A DNA stretch of 49,913 nt from an uncultured Clostridia bacterium (GTDB lineage Bacteria > Bacillota_A > Clostridia > TANB77 > CAG-508), in assembly GCA_948852375.1 (NCBI GenBank), contig CAQOYX010000003.1, forward strand, positions 1 to 49,913. Reading direction: 5' to 3'. Position numbers and translations under genes: made by a program. How positions within the stretch are numbered: position 1 is the first letter of the stretch; the number at the start of each line of letters is the position of its first letter. The notes under the pieces are model-generated. The model saw nothing but the letters and a program-made list of their open reading frames with translations. It made no database searches and had not been told where the DNA came from. Of the stretch, positions 8,867 through 20,257 are shown in pieces.

Positions 8867-8996
8867 GGTCATAAATCTAACATCATACGATTAAATTTAA
8901 ATATAGTATACTATATTTTTTATTATATGTCAAACATTTTTTAAAATTCACTTTTTTTGAAAATTTTAGATATTGAACAAAATATGAAATAATGTC

Positions 8997-9025
8997 TTGA
9001 ATAAAAAAGGCACATAATATATAAT
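8997..9025 (+). promoter_or_regulatory. Sigma-A type promoter for the FGE-like gene
   Basis: TTGAAT (8997-9002) and TATAAT (9020-9025) with a 17-base spacer, followed about 35 bases later by TTTGGAGGAGA and the ATG at 9075. Confidence 0.65.
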
Positions 9026-9074
9026 AAAAGCAAGTTTATGAAAGATATGTAATAAAACCTTTGGAGGAGAACAA

Positions 9075-10273
9075 ATGAATGGATTAAAAAGTCAAAATGG
9101 TTCTATAACACTATTTGTATTAATAGCAATGCTATTTTTTTTAATGTATATGGTTGGAATGTATATGCTTAGTGCAAGTTCTGAAAGTAGTTTAGTTGCA
9201 CAAACACGGAAGAATAAAAGAAATATATGAACAAGGAGTGAATGATATAAATGATGTGTATAACACTTTAGAAGGAAAAAGTAAAACATTAGTAAATGCT
9301 CCAAGACTTGATGGAGGAATGACAGCTGTTAAGTGGAATGGAACAGAGTTTATAGATACCACTATATATGATAAAGGCTGGTATGCATATGAGGATACAT
9401 CTATTTTAGGAGCAGAAAATAGCAGTAAATGGGCAAATGCACGAACTTTGGATAATAGTATGTGGGTATGGATACCAAGATATGCCTATAAAATAACCTA
9501 TACAGATCCAAATGATAAATCTAAGGGTGGAATAATAGATATAGTATTTTTAAAAGAAGATACAAATAAGGATTTTAATGGATATGATGTAACAAGTGAA
9601 AGCTATATAGATGAAAAAGGGGAAAAAGGAGCATATATAGTTCATCCTGCTTTTCAAAATGGAAGAAGTAATGAGTTTGCAAATGGTGAATGGGATAATG
9701 AAATAACAGGATTTTGGATGGCAAAGTTTGAGGCAGGATATGAACACTCACAAAATAATATTATTGTATTTAAAGAAAATCAAGTAAGCATAAATAATGT
9801 TAATATAGGTAATGCATATGACTTAGTAAAAGAGTTAACCAATACTGACAATTCCTATGGATTTTCTAACAATACAGATACTCATCTAACTAAAAATAGT
9901 GAATGGGAAGCTGTTCGGATATTTAACTTACAGTAAATATGGTAAAATAAATACACAGATAACAGAAACTAATAGTAGTAGTACAGGAAATGAATATGGA
10001 ATATATAATTTAGCAAATAAAAATTGGGAATGGACAGCAGGATATATTGAAACCTATGTAAATTATGAAATATATGGTGGAAATTTAAAAGGAGAAAGTA
10101 GCAAATATAAAACTAGATATAAACAAACATCAAATACAATTATAAATAAAACATTTTTAGCTAGAGGAGGAGAAAGTACGGAAACATCAATTAATGAAAT
10201 GTTATCATTTGATTTAAAAGATGGCTCTGGAGCTATAGATATTGTTTTTCGTGCAGTACTTGTTGTAGAATAA
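9075..10273 (+). CDS. Membrane-anchored FGE/SUMF1-like protein, two CGG +1 sites
   Basis: 398 residues after two corrections. The N terminus has a hydrophobic segment (GSITLFVLIAMLFFLMYMVG) like the anchor of TadE or pseudopilin proteins. The extracellular part has the pattern SMWVWIPRYAYKI, later GFWMAKFEAGYE, and a C-terminal WEWTAGY block followed by FLARGGES and FRAVL, resembling the formylglycine-generating-enzyme fold found in many clostridial surface proteins. The frame breaks at CGG 9207-9209 (codon 45) and 9916-9918 (codon 281); C-GGN=Gly joins QTGRIKEIYEQG and EAVGYLTYSKYG. A related gene lies at 35787-37247. Catalytic cysteines of true FGE are not evident, so a structural or ligand-binding role is more likely. 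Confidence 0.75.
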
Positions 10274-10356
10274 AAAATAAAAGGGTGGACATAAAGCCCG
10301 CCATACACGCTATAAATATACTTGCAATCTTTAGCAAGGGAAAAAGGTGGTAACAA

Positions 10357-13300
10357 ATGTACTTAAAAAGATTAGAATTACAAGGATTTAAGTCCTTTGC
10401 AGATAAAACTATATTAGAATTCATGCCAGGGATTACTTCTGTAATTGGACCAAATGGGTCAGGTAAAAGTAATATTTCAGATGCTATAAGATGGGTACTT
10501 GGTGAGCAAAGTATGAAATCTTTAAGAGGAGCAAAATCAGATGATGTTATTTTTGCAGGAACACAAAATAGGAAGTCATTAGGCTTTGCCGAAAGCTCTA
10601 TTGTATTTGATAATACAGATGGAAAACTTCCAATAGAATACAATGAAGTAACTGTTACAAGAAGAATATATAGAACAGGAGAATCTGGCTATTTCATAAA
10701 TAAAACACCTTGTAGATTAAAAGACGTTTTAGAATTATTTATGGATACTGGTATTGGAAAAGATGGATATAGTATAATAGGACAAGGTAAAATTGATGAA
10801 ATTTTAAGTAATAAATCAGAAGATAGACGACATATTTTTGAAGAAGCAGCAGGAATTGTAAAATATAGAGCAAGAAAACTAGAATCTGAGAAAAAATTAG
10901 AAAATACTAAGCTAAATTTACTTAGAATTAATGATATTTTATCAGAAATTGAGGGGACAATAGAGCCTCTTAAGATTCAATCTGAAAAAGCAAGAAAGTT
11001 TTTAGATTTGCATGAAGAATTAAAAGGAATAGAAGTAGGCTTATTCATACATAACATAAATACATATAAAGAAAAACTAAGTGAGATAAAAGTAAATGAA
11101 GATTTATTAGTATCACAAAATTCTGAAGAAGAACAAAAAATGAAACAGCTAAATGAATTAAAAGAAAAACTAAAAGTAGAAATTAATGATATATTAGAAA
11201 AAATTGAATCTATGCAAAATGTAGGTTTTGAAAGTAGCAAACAAATTGAACAAATAAATTCTAATATTAATGTGGCAAATGAAAGAATTTCAAATAATAA
11301 AGAAAATTATGAAAGATATGAAAAAGAAATAGAAGAAAACAATCAAAGATTAAAAGAACTAGAAGAAGAAAAAACATCTAAAATAGAAAAAAAGAAAAAC
11401 TTAAATGGAAATAAAGAAAAATTTCAAAAAGAATTAGATGAAAAACAACAAAAACTTTTAAAAATAACAAGTAAATTATCCGAAGAAGAAAAAGAAATAG
11501 AAAATAAAAAATTAAAAGTAGAAGAAAATGTAGATAAAAAATATGAAAAAAGTTCTCAAATAAATACTATAGAAGTAAACTTTGAAAACTTAGAAAAAAG
11601 AGAAAAAACATTAAAGGCAGAAACACAAATGACAATATCAGAATTAGATAATTCTCGTATGACAAAAGAAGATATATCAAAAACTTTTACCGAAATAGAG
11701 AAAAAAAGAAATAGTATAAAAACAGCATTAGAAGAAACAACTAAGAAAAGAGATATTGCAAGTGAAAAAATAAAAGAATATACATTAAATATAAACAAAA
11801 ATGAAGAAGAACAAAGAATAAAAACAGCTAGGCTAAAGTTTTTGCAAGAAACCCAAAGAGAAAAAGAAGGATATATAAGAAGTATAAAATCATTATTATT
11901 GGATTGCGAAAAAAATGCAGAACTTGCAAAAGGAATGAATGGAGTATTAAGTAACTTAATAAAAGTAGATAAACAATATGAAACAGCAATTGAAATGGCA
12001 TTAGGAGCAGGTCTTCAAAATATAGTAACAGATACTGAAGCTGACGCAAAAAAGTTAGTAGAACATTTAAGAAAAAATAATTTAGGAAGAGCAACATTTT
12101 TACCAATTACAGCTGTAAAGGGAAAAAGACTAGATAAAATAAATATAAAAGATATAGAAGGAAAAGTAAGTATTGCATCAGACCTAGTTAAAGTAGATAA
12201 AAAATATGAGGAAATAGTTTTAAATTTACTTGGAAGAACAGTTATAGTAGAAGATATGGATATGGCAATAAAACTTGCAAAACAAAACAAAAATGCTTTT
12301 AAAATTGTAACAATAAAAGGAGATATAATTAATCCACAAGGTTCAATAACAGGTGGTTCTGTAGCACGGAAAAACTGTAAATATTCTAGGAAGAACAAGA
12401 GAAATAGAAGATTTACAAAAAGAATTAAAAATAATTCAAGGTAAAATAGAAAAAGAAAAGAAAGAAAAAGAAGAATACGAAGACAGCATTGAAGATGTAT
12501 TAGAAGAAACGGAAAGTTTAGAAAAAGAGTTACAAGAAATAGACATAGTATATGCAACAGATTTTCAAAAGCTAACATCAGTAGAAGAAAACATAGAAAA
12601 ACTAAAAAATCGTTTAGAAAAATATAGAAGTGAACAAGAAGAAATTACAAAAAATAAACAAGAAATTCGGAAAACAAAAAATAGAAATTCGGGATTCAAA
12701 TAGATGAAATAATATGCGAAACAGAAAAATTAAATAAAGAAATAGAACAGTATGCCCTAAAAAATAAAGACAACCAAAAATACATAGATGATTTAAATTT
12801 TGATATTACAAACTTAAAAATATCAGTATCATCATTTGATGAAAGCGGGAATTCAATAGATGAAATGGTAGAAAGACTAAGTGCTGATATTGAAAATTGT
12901 AATATAGGAATAAAAAATAAAAAAGAACAATGCGAAAAAATAGAAAAAGACAATACAGAACTTGAAAAATCTATTAAAGAATATAAAGAACAAATAGAAA
13001 AAATAAAACAAGAAGTAACAAACAGTAGTGGCAAAATAGAAGAATTAAAAAAAGAAAGAACTGTAAAAAGTGAGAAACAATCAAAAATAGAACAAGACAT
13101 TTTGGCAGAGTTTAATATAATAGAAGATTTAAAAGCACAAATTGTAAAAATAGATGTAAAGAAAACAAAATTAGAAAGCGACATTGAAGAAGTAATAAAC
13201 AAAATGTGGGAAGAATATGAAATAACACCAAACAATGCAGAAGGCTATAAATTGCCAACAAACGTAGCTGAAACAACAAAAAGAGTAAACGATTTACGAA

Positions 13301-13918
13301 ATTCTATCAAAAATCTTGGAAGTGTTAATATAGATTCTATAGAAGAATACAAACAAACAAGTAAAAGATATGATTTTATGTGTGAGCAAAGATTAGATTT
13401 AGAAAATGGAGTAGCAAAACTAAAAAATGTAATAAGTGAAATGACAAACATAATGAAAGAACAGTTCCAAACGCAATTTGCTATAATAAATCGAAACTTT
13501 GGAGAAGTTTTTAAAGAACTATTTGGAGGAGGAAAAGCAGAATTAATACTAACAGATACAGATAACATATTAGAATGTGGAATTGAAATTCGGAGTACAA
13601 CCGCCAGGAAAAAAACTACAAAACATGACATTACTTTCAGGAGGAGAAAAAGCATTTACAGCAATAGCATTACTATTTGCAATACTAAAAATAAATCCAG
13701 CACCATTTTGTGTACTAGACGAAATAGAAGCAGCTTTAGATGATGTAAATGTATACAGATTTGCAGACTATTTAAAAAGATTTTCTGGTAGCACACAATT
13801 TCTAGTAATTACGCATAGAAAAGGAACAATGGAAGTAGCAGATACAGTATATGGAATAACAATGCAAGAAAACGGTATATCTAAGCTGTTGTCTATGAAA
13901 CTTGACAATAGGTCTTAG
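10357..13918 (+). CDS. smc: Chromosome segregation protein SMC, four CGG +1 sites
   Basis: The condensin-type ATPase that organises the chromosome. Walker A (GPNGSGKSN) is near residue 35; long Lys/Glu-rich coiled coils flank a hinge at about 520-660 (GMNGVLSNLI, then TGGSVARK at its end). The C-terminal signature LLSGGEKAFTAIALLFAI and Walker B VLDEIEAALDD complete the ATPase head. Frame breaks occur at CGG 12367-12369, 12668-12670, 12690-12692 and 13591-13593 (codons 671, 771, 778, 1078). With C-GGN=Gly the product is 1185 residues, the standard SMC length. The second and third sites are only 22 bases apart and both are required to avoid stops. A zero-frame reading would give only the N-terminal head, part of a coil and the hinge. 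AAAGGTGG precedes the ATG. Confidence 0.95.
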
Positions 13919-13922
13919 AAGC

Positions 13923-14061
13923 CATGCACTAAACTTCCTTTAACAATGGAGGTGGCAGGCAAAAGCCTGACGGAGGGTTTTTATCTCGCAAAGATTTTCT
14001 TAAAAACCCCCCAGTCACGCATGTACGTGAGAGCCCCCTTGTTAAAGTGGCTCTCTTGCAT
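13923..14061. repeat. 139-bp palindromic intergenic element
   Basis: Nested inverted repeats fill the gap between the convergent smc and YtaF-like genes. The outer arm is CATGCA (13923) / TGCATG (14056), then CTTTAACAA (13938-13946) / TTGTTAAAG (14039-14047). Inside are CAGGC-aaaa-GCCTG (13956-13969), GGGTTTTT (13975-13982) / AAAAACCC (14002-14009) and TCACG/CGTGA (14015-14030). GAGAGCC (14029-14035) can alternatively pair with GGCTCTC (14049-14055). The GC content is well above its surroundings. It may be a miniature inverted-repeat element that also acts as a bidirectional terminator. Confidence 0.55.
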
Positions 14062-14087
14062 GTCTTCATGAGACTTTCTCTATAAAA

Positions 14088-14645
14088 TTATCCTACAAAA
14101 AATCTGCTAACACCAATACAAATAAGAAGTACACCAGATAACACATTCCATATATTTTCTGGAATATTAGAAACAGAAGAAATCTTTTGGCCAATTATCC
14201 TACCACAAGATAAAAATATGAGTTGAAAAGTAGCAACAAGAACAGGAAACAAATATGAACTATATCCAATAACACTACTACAAATTCCAACACAAATAGA
14301 ATCAATAGAAAGAGCTATTCCCATATACATAGCTTCTTTTACATCTATTTTTTGGGAACCATCAAAATCGAAGTCCTCTTTATTATTCTTTAAAGCTTGA
14401 TAAATTACAAAAAGTCCCATAAAAATCAAAAATACACTACCAATAAAAGTAACAAAGTTTTCTGAAAAGACATTACTAATACTATTTCCAATACATACAG
14501 AAAAGCCAGTAATACAAACAGAAATAATAAACAAAACAAGTTTTGCAAATCCATTTATCTTTGTATTTCTAAATCCATATGTAATACCAATACCTAAAGC
14601 ATCAATACTAACAGAGAGAGCCAAAACAACATAAGTAAGTAGCAT
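14088..14645 (-). CDS. ytaF: YtaF/MntP-family membrane protein
   Basis: 185 residues with six predicted membrane helices. Two repeated halves each start with a conserved Asp motif, LSVSIDALGIGITYG and ALSIDSICVGICSSV, the hallmark of the MntP/YtaF family. MntP exports manganese; YtaF members are found in spore formers and are of unclear function. The Gly-rich helices and the length fit YtaF slightly better than MntP, but the choice is not certain. AGGTGAATT precedes the ATG. No in-frame CGG. Divergent from the P-ATPase gene, with a shared 167-base upstream region (14646-14812). Confidence 0.7.
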   Translation of the reverse strand: MLLTYVVLALSVSIDALGIGITYGFRNTKINGFAKLVLFIISVCITGFSVCIGNSISNVFSENFVTFIGSVFLIFMGLFVIYQALKNNKEDFDFDGSQKIDVKEAMYMGIALSIDSICVGICSSVIGYSSYLFPVLVATFQLIFLSCGRIIGQKISSVSNIPENIWNVLSGVLLICIGVSRFFVG

Positions 14646-14812
14646 ATAAATTCACCTCATTAACATAATATGACATAAAAGGAATTATAGTGAAAAATTG
14701 TAAAAACATTATAAACTCTATATGCTGTGTTTTTTATAAAATAGAAAAAATCCATCATATTTTAAAAGTACAAGCATACAATGTAAAAAACAAATGATAG
14801 GAGTGAAAATTT

Positions 14813-17475
14813 ATGTGGTATACTTGTGAAATTGATGAGACAATAAGAAACTTTAGGACAAACTTAAATTTAGGATTAACTTCCAAAGAAGCTAAAAAAA
14901 GACTTGAAGAAAATGGACTAAATAAATTAGAGGACAAGAAGAAGGAAAATATTATAATTAGGTTTATAAAACAGTTTAATGATTTTATGATTATTATTCT
15001 TATAGTAGCTTCTGGTATTTCAGCTGTAATGGCATATTTAGATGGAGGAGGAGACTATGTTGATTCAATTATAATAATAGCAATAGTTGTATTTAATGCT
15101 ATAATGGGGCTTATTCAAGAAACAAAAGCTGAAAAATCTTTAGAGGCGTTAAAGAAAATGTCTAGTCCAACAGCTAAAGTAAAAAGAGACGGCAAAATTA
15201 TTAATATAAAAAGTGAAGAGGTTGTTCCTCGGAGATATTATAATGTTAGAGGCTGGAAACTACGTGCCAGCAGATTGTAGGCTTATAAAAGCATCAAATT
15301 TGAAAGTAGAAGAATCTAGCTTAACAGGGGAAGCACTTCCTGTTTTGAAAGATGAAAGTATTATACTAAAACAAGACACACAAATTGCAGATAGAGTAAA
15401 TATGGTTTATTTGGCAACAACAGTAGTTATGGGACATCGGAGAGGGAATTGTAACAGATACAGGAATGAATACAGGTGTTGGTAAAATTGCTAAAATGAT
15501 TATTACAGATGAATCACCTGAAACACCAATACAAAGGAAACTAGCTGAAGTAGGAAAAACTTTAGGAATAGCATGTTTACTAATATGTTTTGCAATTTTT
15601 GTAATAGGAATATTTAAGAAAATTCCACCAATGGAAATGTTTATGACATCAGTAGGACTTGCAGTAGCAGCAATACCAGAAGGGTTACCAGCAATTGTAA
15701 CAATAATGTTATCAATAGGGGTAACTAAAATGTCTAAGAAAAACGCCATAATAAGAAAGCTACCAGCAGTAGAAACACTTGGAAGCAGTAGTGTAATCTG
15801 CTCAGATAAAACAGGAACTTTAACTAAAAATCAAATGAAAGTAGTTGATATAAGAGATGTCCATGGCAAAGTAGTAGTAGAAAAAGAATACAAGTTCATG
15901 CTTCGTATTGCAAGCATGTGTACAGATAGCTATATAGAAAATCAAAATGGAAAATTAGAAGCATGTGGAGAAGCAACAGAAATAGCAATAGTAAATGAAA
16001 GCTTAAGAATGGGAGAAAATAAAGATGAATTATATAAAGAGTACGAAAGAATTGCTGATATACCTTTTGATTCTACAAGAAAACTAATGACAACAATACA
16101 TAAAATGGGGAATAAATATAGAATAATAACAAAAGGAGCACCAGATGTATTACTACATAGATGTAAAAATTGCTATTACAATGGTGAAATATCAGAATTA
16201 ACTGTAAATAATAAAAATAGAATAAATATAGAAAACACTAATATGGCAAATAATGCATTAAGAGTACTTGCAGTAGCATATAAAGATGTAGAAGTCTTAC
16301 CTTGTAAAATAGAAACAAAAAATATAGAAAAAGACTTAAATTTTGTAGGATTAATAGGTATGATAGATCCACCAAGAGAAGGAGTAAAACAAGCTGTAGA
16401 AACCTGTAAAAAAGCAGGAATAAAAACAGTTATGATAACAGGAGACCATATTAATACAGCTACAGCAATTGCAAAAGAGTTAGGCATATTAAAAGGAAAG
16501 GATTTAGCAATAACAGGAGGAGAACTAGATAAAATATCAGATGAAGAATTACAAAAAAATATAATGAGATATTCAGTTTACGCAAGAGTTTCGCCAGAGC
16601 ATAAAGTAAGAATTGTAAAAGCATTTAGAGCTACTGGGGCAGTAGTTGCAATGACAGGAGACCGGAGTAAATGATGCTCCAGCACTAAAAAATGCAGACA
16701 TAGGAATATCTATGGGAAAGAACGGAACAGATGTAGCCAAAAACGCATCAGATATGGTATTAACAGATGATAACTTTGTAACAATAGTAGAAGCGGTAAA
16801 ACAAGGAAGAAATATATTTGAAAATATAAGAAAAGCAGTACATTTTCTAATAGCAACAAATATAGGAGAAATTGTAACAATATTTATAGGGTTAATACTT
16901 GGTTTAAAATCGCCACTTCTTGCAATACAGCTATTATGGATAAATCTTGTAACAGACTCTATTCCAGCAATAGCATTAGGCTTAGAAAGACCAGATAAAA
17001 ACATAATGAATAGAAAACCACAAAATTCAAGAAAAGGAATATTCTCACGGGCGGACTATGGGGCAAAATATTTGTAGAAGGAACAATGCTTGGAATGTTA
17101 ACACTACTTGCTTTTAGTTTAGGAAACAACTTATATGGTATAGAAGTGGGAAGAACAATGGCATTTTTATCACTTGGACTACTAGAGCTAGTACATAGTT
17201 TTAACATAAAGAGTGAAGAATCAATATTTAAAACGGGAATATTTGAAAATAAATATTTAGTAGGGGCTTTAATATTAGGTACAATATTACAAGTAGGAGT
17301 AGTATGCATACCAGTACTTGCTAGGATATTTAAAGTAGTTCCACTAAATACTATACAATGGATGTATGTAGGGTTAATATCAGTATCTCCAATTGTAATA
17401 ATAGAGGTACAGAAGAAATTTAATGAGATTAAATTCGGGAAAGTTGTGTATGGGTATAAGGAAAAGAGAACATAA
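14813..17475 (+). CDS. P-type Ca2+-transporting ATPase (type II), five CGG +1 sites
   Basis: 885 residues after correction, the normal length of bacterial SERCA/PMCA-like pumps. An N-terminal cation-ATPase domain is followed by the actuator loop (SLTGEALPV), the AAIPEGLPAIVTI ion-binding helix typical of calcium pumps, the phosphorylated Asp in SDKTGTLT (about 331) and four C-terminal helices. The frame breaks at CGG 15230, 15438, 16663, 17048 and 17052 (codons 140, 209, 617, 745, 746). C-GGN=Gly restores PGDII, GHGEGIV, the invariant TGDGVNDAPAL and SGGLWGKIF. The last two sites are adjacent (tcaCGGGCGGActa), needing two consecutive +1 events. Reading in the zero frame gives no functional pump. 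AGGAGTG precedes the ATG. Confidence 0.95.
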
Positions 17476-17530
17476 AAAATATCATATAAGAAAAAGAGAA
17501 AATTTAGCAAAAAATATCGAAATGTTTTTG

Positions 17531-17558
17531 TTGACAAAATTTAAAGTTATTATATAAT
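17531..17558 (+). promoter_or_regulatory. Promoter of adhE
   Basis: TTGACA (17531-17536) and TATAAT (17553-17558), both perfect, with a 16-base spacer. The 5' leader is short, followed by AAGGAGG before the ATG at 17594. No obvious Rex-type palindrome stands out. Confidence 0.8.
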
Positions 17559-17593
17559 ATATGTAATTAACAAAAAGAAAAAGGAGGTCTATT

Positions 17594-20191
17594 ATGGCAG
17601 AAGAAATTACAGAGGAAGAAAGAATAAAAAATATGGTTGATGATCTTGTACAAAGAGCAAGAGTAGCTGCTAAAAAGTACTTAGAACTTGACCAAGAAAC
17701 AGTAAATAATATTATAAAGAAAATGTCCATGGCAGGACTTGAAAATCATATGAAACTTGCAAAAATGGCAGTGGAGGAAACAGGTCGTGGAATTTACGAA
17801 GACAAAATCACAAAAAATATGTTTGCAACAGAATATGTATATCATAGCATAAAATATGATAAAACAGTTGGTGTAATTCGTGAAAATGAAGAAGAAGGGT
17901 ATGTAGAAATTGCAGAACCAGTCGGAATAATTGCAGGTGTAACACCAGTTACAAACCCAACATCAACAGCGATGTTTAAATCATTAATTGCAGCAAAAAC
18001 AAGAAATGTTATAATATTTGGGTTTCACCCATCAGCACAAAAATGTAGTGTAGAAGCAGCAAAAGTATTAAGAGATGCAGCAATACAAGCAGGTGCACCT
18101 CAAGACTGCATTTTATGGATAGAAGAACCATCAATTACAGCAACAAATTTCTTAATGAATCATCCATATGTAAATTTAATTCTTGCAACAGGAGGAACAG
18201 GAATGGTAAAAGCAGCATATTCTTGTGGAAAGCCAGCATTAGGAGTAGGACCTGGAAATGTTCCATGCTATATAGATAAGTCTGCTAAACTAAAAACAAG
18301 TGTAAATGATTTGGTACTGTCAAAAGCATTTGATAATGGAATGATATGTGCTTCAGAACAAGCAGCCATTGTAGATAGAGAAATTCATGATGAATTTGAA
18401 AAATTAATGAAAGAAGCAGGATGTTATTTTATAAATTCTGAAGAAAAAGAAAAATTAAAAAATAGCATGTTTGATGAGTCAAAAGGCTATACATTAAATT
18501 CTAGCATAGTAGGACAAAGTCCATATAACATTGCAAAAGGTGCTGGAATAGAAGTACCTATAGATACAAAAGTATTGGTAGTATATGAAGAAGGGGTAGG
18601 AGATGAATTCCCATTTTCAAGAGAAAAACTAAGCCCAGTACTTGCATATTACATTGTAGATGGAAAAGAAGAAGGAATATCTAAAGCAGAACAGCTATTA
18701 GAATTTGGAGGACTTGGACATTCAGCAGTTATACATTCTGAAGATGAAAAAACAATATTAGAATTTTCAGAAAGGGTAAAAGTAGGAAGAATTATTGTAA
18801 ATTCTCCATCAACTCATGGAGCAATTGGGGATATATATAACACCAATATGCCATCACTTACACTAGGATGTGGTACATTTGGAGGAAATTCAACAACATC
18901 TAATGTATCAAGTGTAAACTTAATAAATATAAAAAGAGTTGCAAAAAGGAGGGTTAATATGCAATGGTTTAAAGTTCCAGAAAAAATATATTTTGAAGCA
19001 GGTTCAATTTCATATTTAGAAAAAATGCCAGAAATAACAAAAGCATTTATAGTAACAGATGAATCTATGGTAAAATTAGGAATTGTAGATAAAATTCTAT
19101 ATCATTTAAGAAAAAGAGAGCAATATGTTCATTCAGAAATATTTGCAGAAGTAGAGCCAGACCCATCATTTGATACAATAAAAAGAGGAGTAAAAGCAAT
19201 GGAGGCTTTTAAGCCTGATGTGATAATAGCAATAGGAGGAGGTTCTCCAATAGATGCAGCAAAAGGAATGTGGTTATTTTATGAGCATCCCGATGCAGAT
19301 GTAGAAGGATTAAAACTAAAATTCATGGATATACGTAAACGTACCTATAAATTCCCTCGTCTTGGAGAAAAAGCAAAGATGGTAGCAATACCAACAACAT
19401 CAGGAACAGGTTCAGAAGTAACATCATTTGCAGTAATTACAGATAAAACACAAAATAAAAAATACCCACTTGCAGATTACGAATTAACACCAGATGTTGC
19501 AATAATAGACCCAGATTTAGTAATGACTCTACCAAAGAAAATAACAGCAGATACAGGAATGGATGTTTTAACACATGCATTAGAAGCATATGTATCAAAT
19601 CTTGCATCAGATTATACAGATGGACTTGCAGAAAAAGCAGTAGAACTTGTACTAAATAATTTAGTTGCAGCATATGAAAATGGAAATGATAAATTAGCAA
19701 GAGAAAAAATGCACAATGCAAGTTGTATAGCAGGAATGGCATTTACAAATGCATTTTTAGGAGTAAACCATTCTATTGCACACAAAATAGGAGCCCAGTT
19801 CCATCAAGCACATGGAAGAGCAAATGCAATATTACTTCCATATGTAATAAAATATAATGCTACAAAACCAACAAAGTTTGTATCGTTTCCAAAATATGAA
19901 TACTTCATAGCAGACGAAAAATATGCACATCTTGCAAGAAAAAATGGGTTACTTGCAAATACAACTGAAGAAGGAGTAAATTCATTAATACAAGCAGTTA
20001 AAGACTTAATGCAAAAACTAGAAATGCCAACAAGCTTTAAAGAAGCGGGAATAGAGGAGAAAGAATTTTTAGCACATGTAGATGAACTTGCAGATCGTGC
20101 ATTTGAAGACCAATGCACAACAGCAAACCCAAGAGTTCCAATGGTAAGTGAAATAAAGCAAATATTGTTAGATGCTTATTATGGAGCATAG
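17594..20191 (+). CDS. adhE: Bifunctional acetaldehyde/alcohol dehydrogenase
   Basis: 865 residues. The N-terminal half is a CoA-acylating aldehyde dehydrogenase with the catalytic Cys in [11 protein letters not shown] (about 252). The C-terminal half, from about 455, is an iron-dependent alcohol dehydrogenase with [13 protein letters not shown] for NAD binding and the metal ligands in [13 protein letters not shown] and [11 protein letters not shown]. It converts acetyl-CoA to ethanol and regenerates NAD, and in vivo forms spirosomes. The 2.6-kb frame is uninterrupted: no in-frame CGG occurs, although CGG appears out of phase (GCG GGA) and across a codon boundary (GTC GGA). It pairs functionally with PflB and PorA-B. 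Confidence 0.97.
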   Translation: MAEEITEEERIKNMVDDLVQRARVAAKKYLELDQETVNNIIKKMSMAGLENHMKLAKMAVEETGRGIYEDKITKNMFATEYVYHSIKYDKTVGVIRENEEEGYVEIAEPVGIIAGVTPVTNPTSTAMFKSLIAAKTRNVIIFGFHPSAQKCSVEAAKVLRDAAIQAGAPQDCILWIEEPSITATNFLMNHPYVNLILATGGTGMVKAAYSCGKPALGVGPGNVPCYIDKSAKLKTSVNDLVLSKAFDNGMICASEQAAIVDREIHDEFEKLMKEAGCYFINSEEKEKLKNSMFDESKGYTLNSSIVGQSPYNIAKGAGIEVPIDTKVLVVYEEGVGDEFPFSREKLSPVLAYYIVDGKEEGISKAEQLLEFGGLGHSAVIHSEDEKTILEFSERVKVGRIIVNSPSTHGAIGDIYNTNMPSLTLGCGTFGGNSTTSNVSSVNLINIKRVAKRRVNMQWFKVPEKIYFEAGSISYLEKMPEITKAFIVTDESMVKLGIVDKILYHLRKREQYVHSEIFAEVEPDPSFDTIKRGVKAMEAFKPDVIIAIGGGSPIDAAKGMWLFYEHPDADVEGLKLKFMDIRKRTYKFPRLGEKAKMVAIPTTSGTGSEVTSFAVITDKTQNKKYPLADYELTPDVAIIDPDLVMTLPKKITADTGMDVLTHALEAYVSNLASDYTDGLAEKAVELVLNNLVAAYENGNDKLAREKMHNASCIAGMAFTNAFLGVNHSIAHKIGAQFHQAHGRANAILLPYVIKYNATKPTKFVSFPKYEYFIADEKYAHLARKNGLLANTTEEGVNSLIQAVKDLMQKLEMPTSFKEAGIEEKEFLAHVDELADRAFEDQCTTANPRVPMVSEIKQILLDAYYGA

Positions 20192-20215
20192 AGGTATAAA
20201 TAATAAAATTAGAAA

Positions 20216-20257
20216 AGCCATTAAAAAATGCCACTAAAAAATGTGGCATTTTTTTAA
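20216..20257. terminator. Bidirectional terminator between adhE and clpE
   Basis: An AATGCCAC (20227-20234) / GTGGCATT (20243-20250) stem lies between an A-run and a T-run, so it can end transcripts from both convergent genes. Confidence 0.8.

Noticed and set aside
12367..13593. Explaining the breaks as an extra G in a CGA arginine codon (CG-G-A)
   Set aside because: It fits some sites equally well in reading frame, but at conserved positions (TGDGVNDAP, PGD, DAGW, AGGLHKFM) the restored residue must be Gly, and GGT, GGG and GGC also follow the C.
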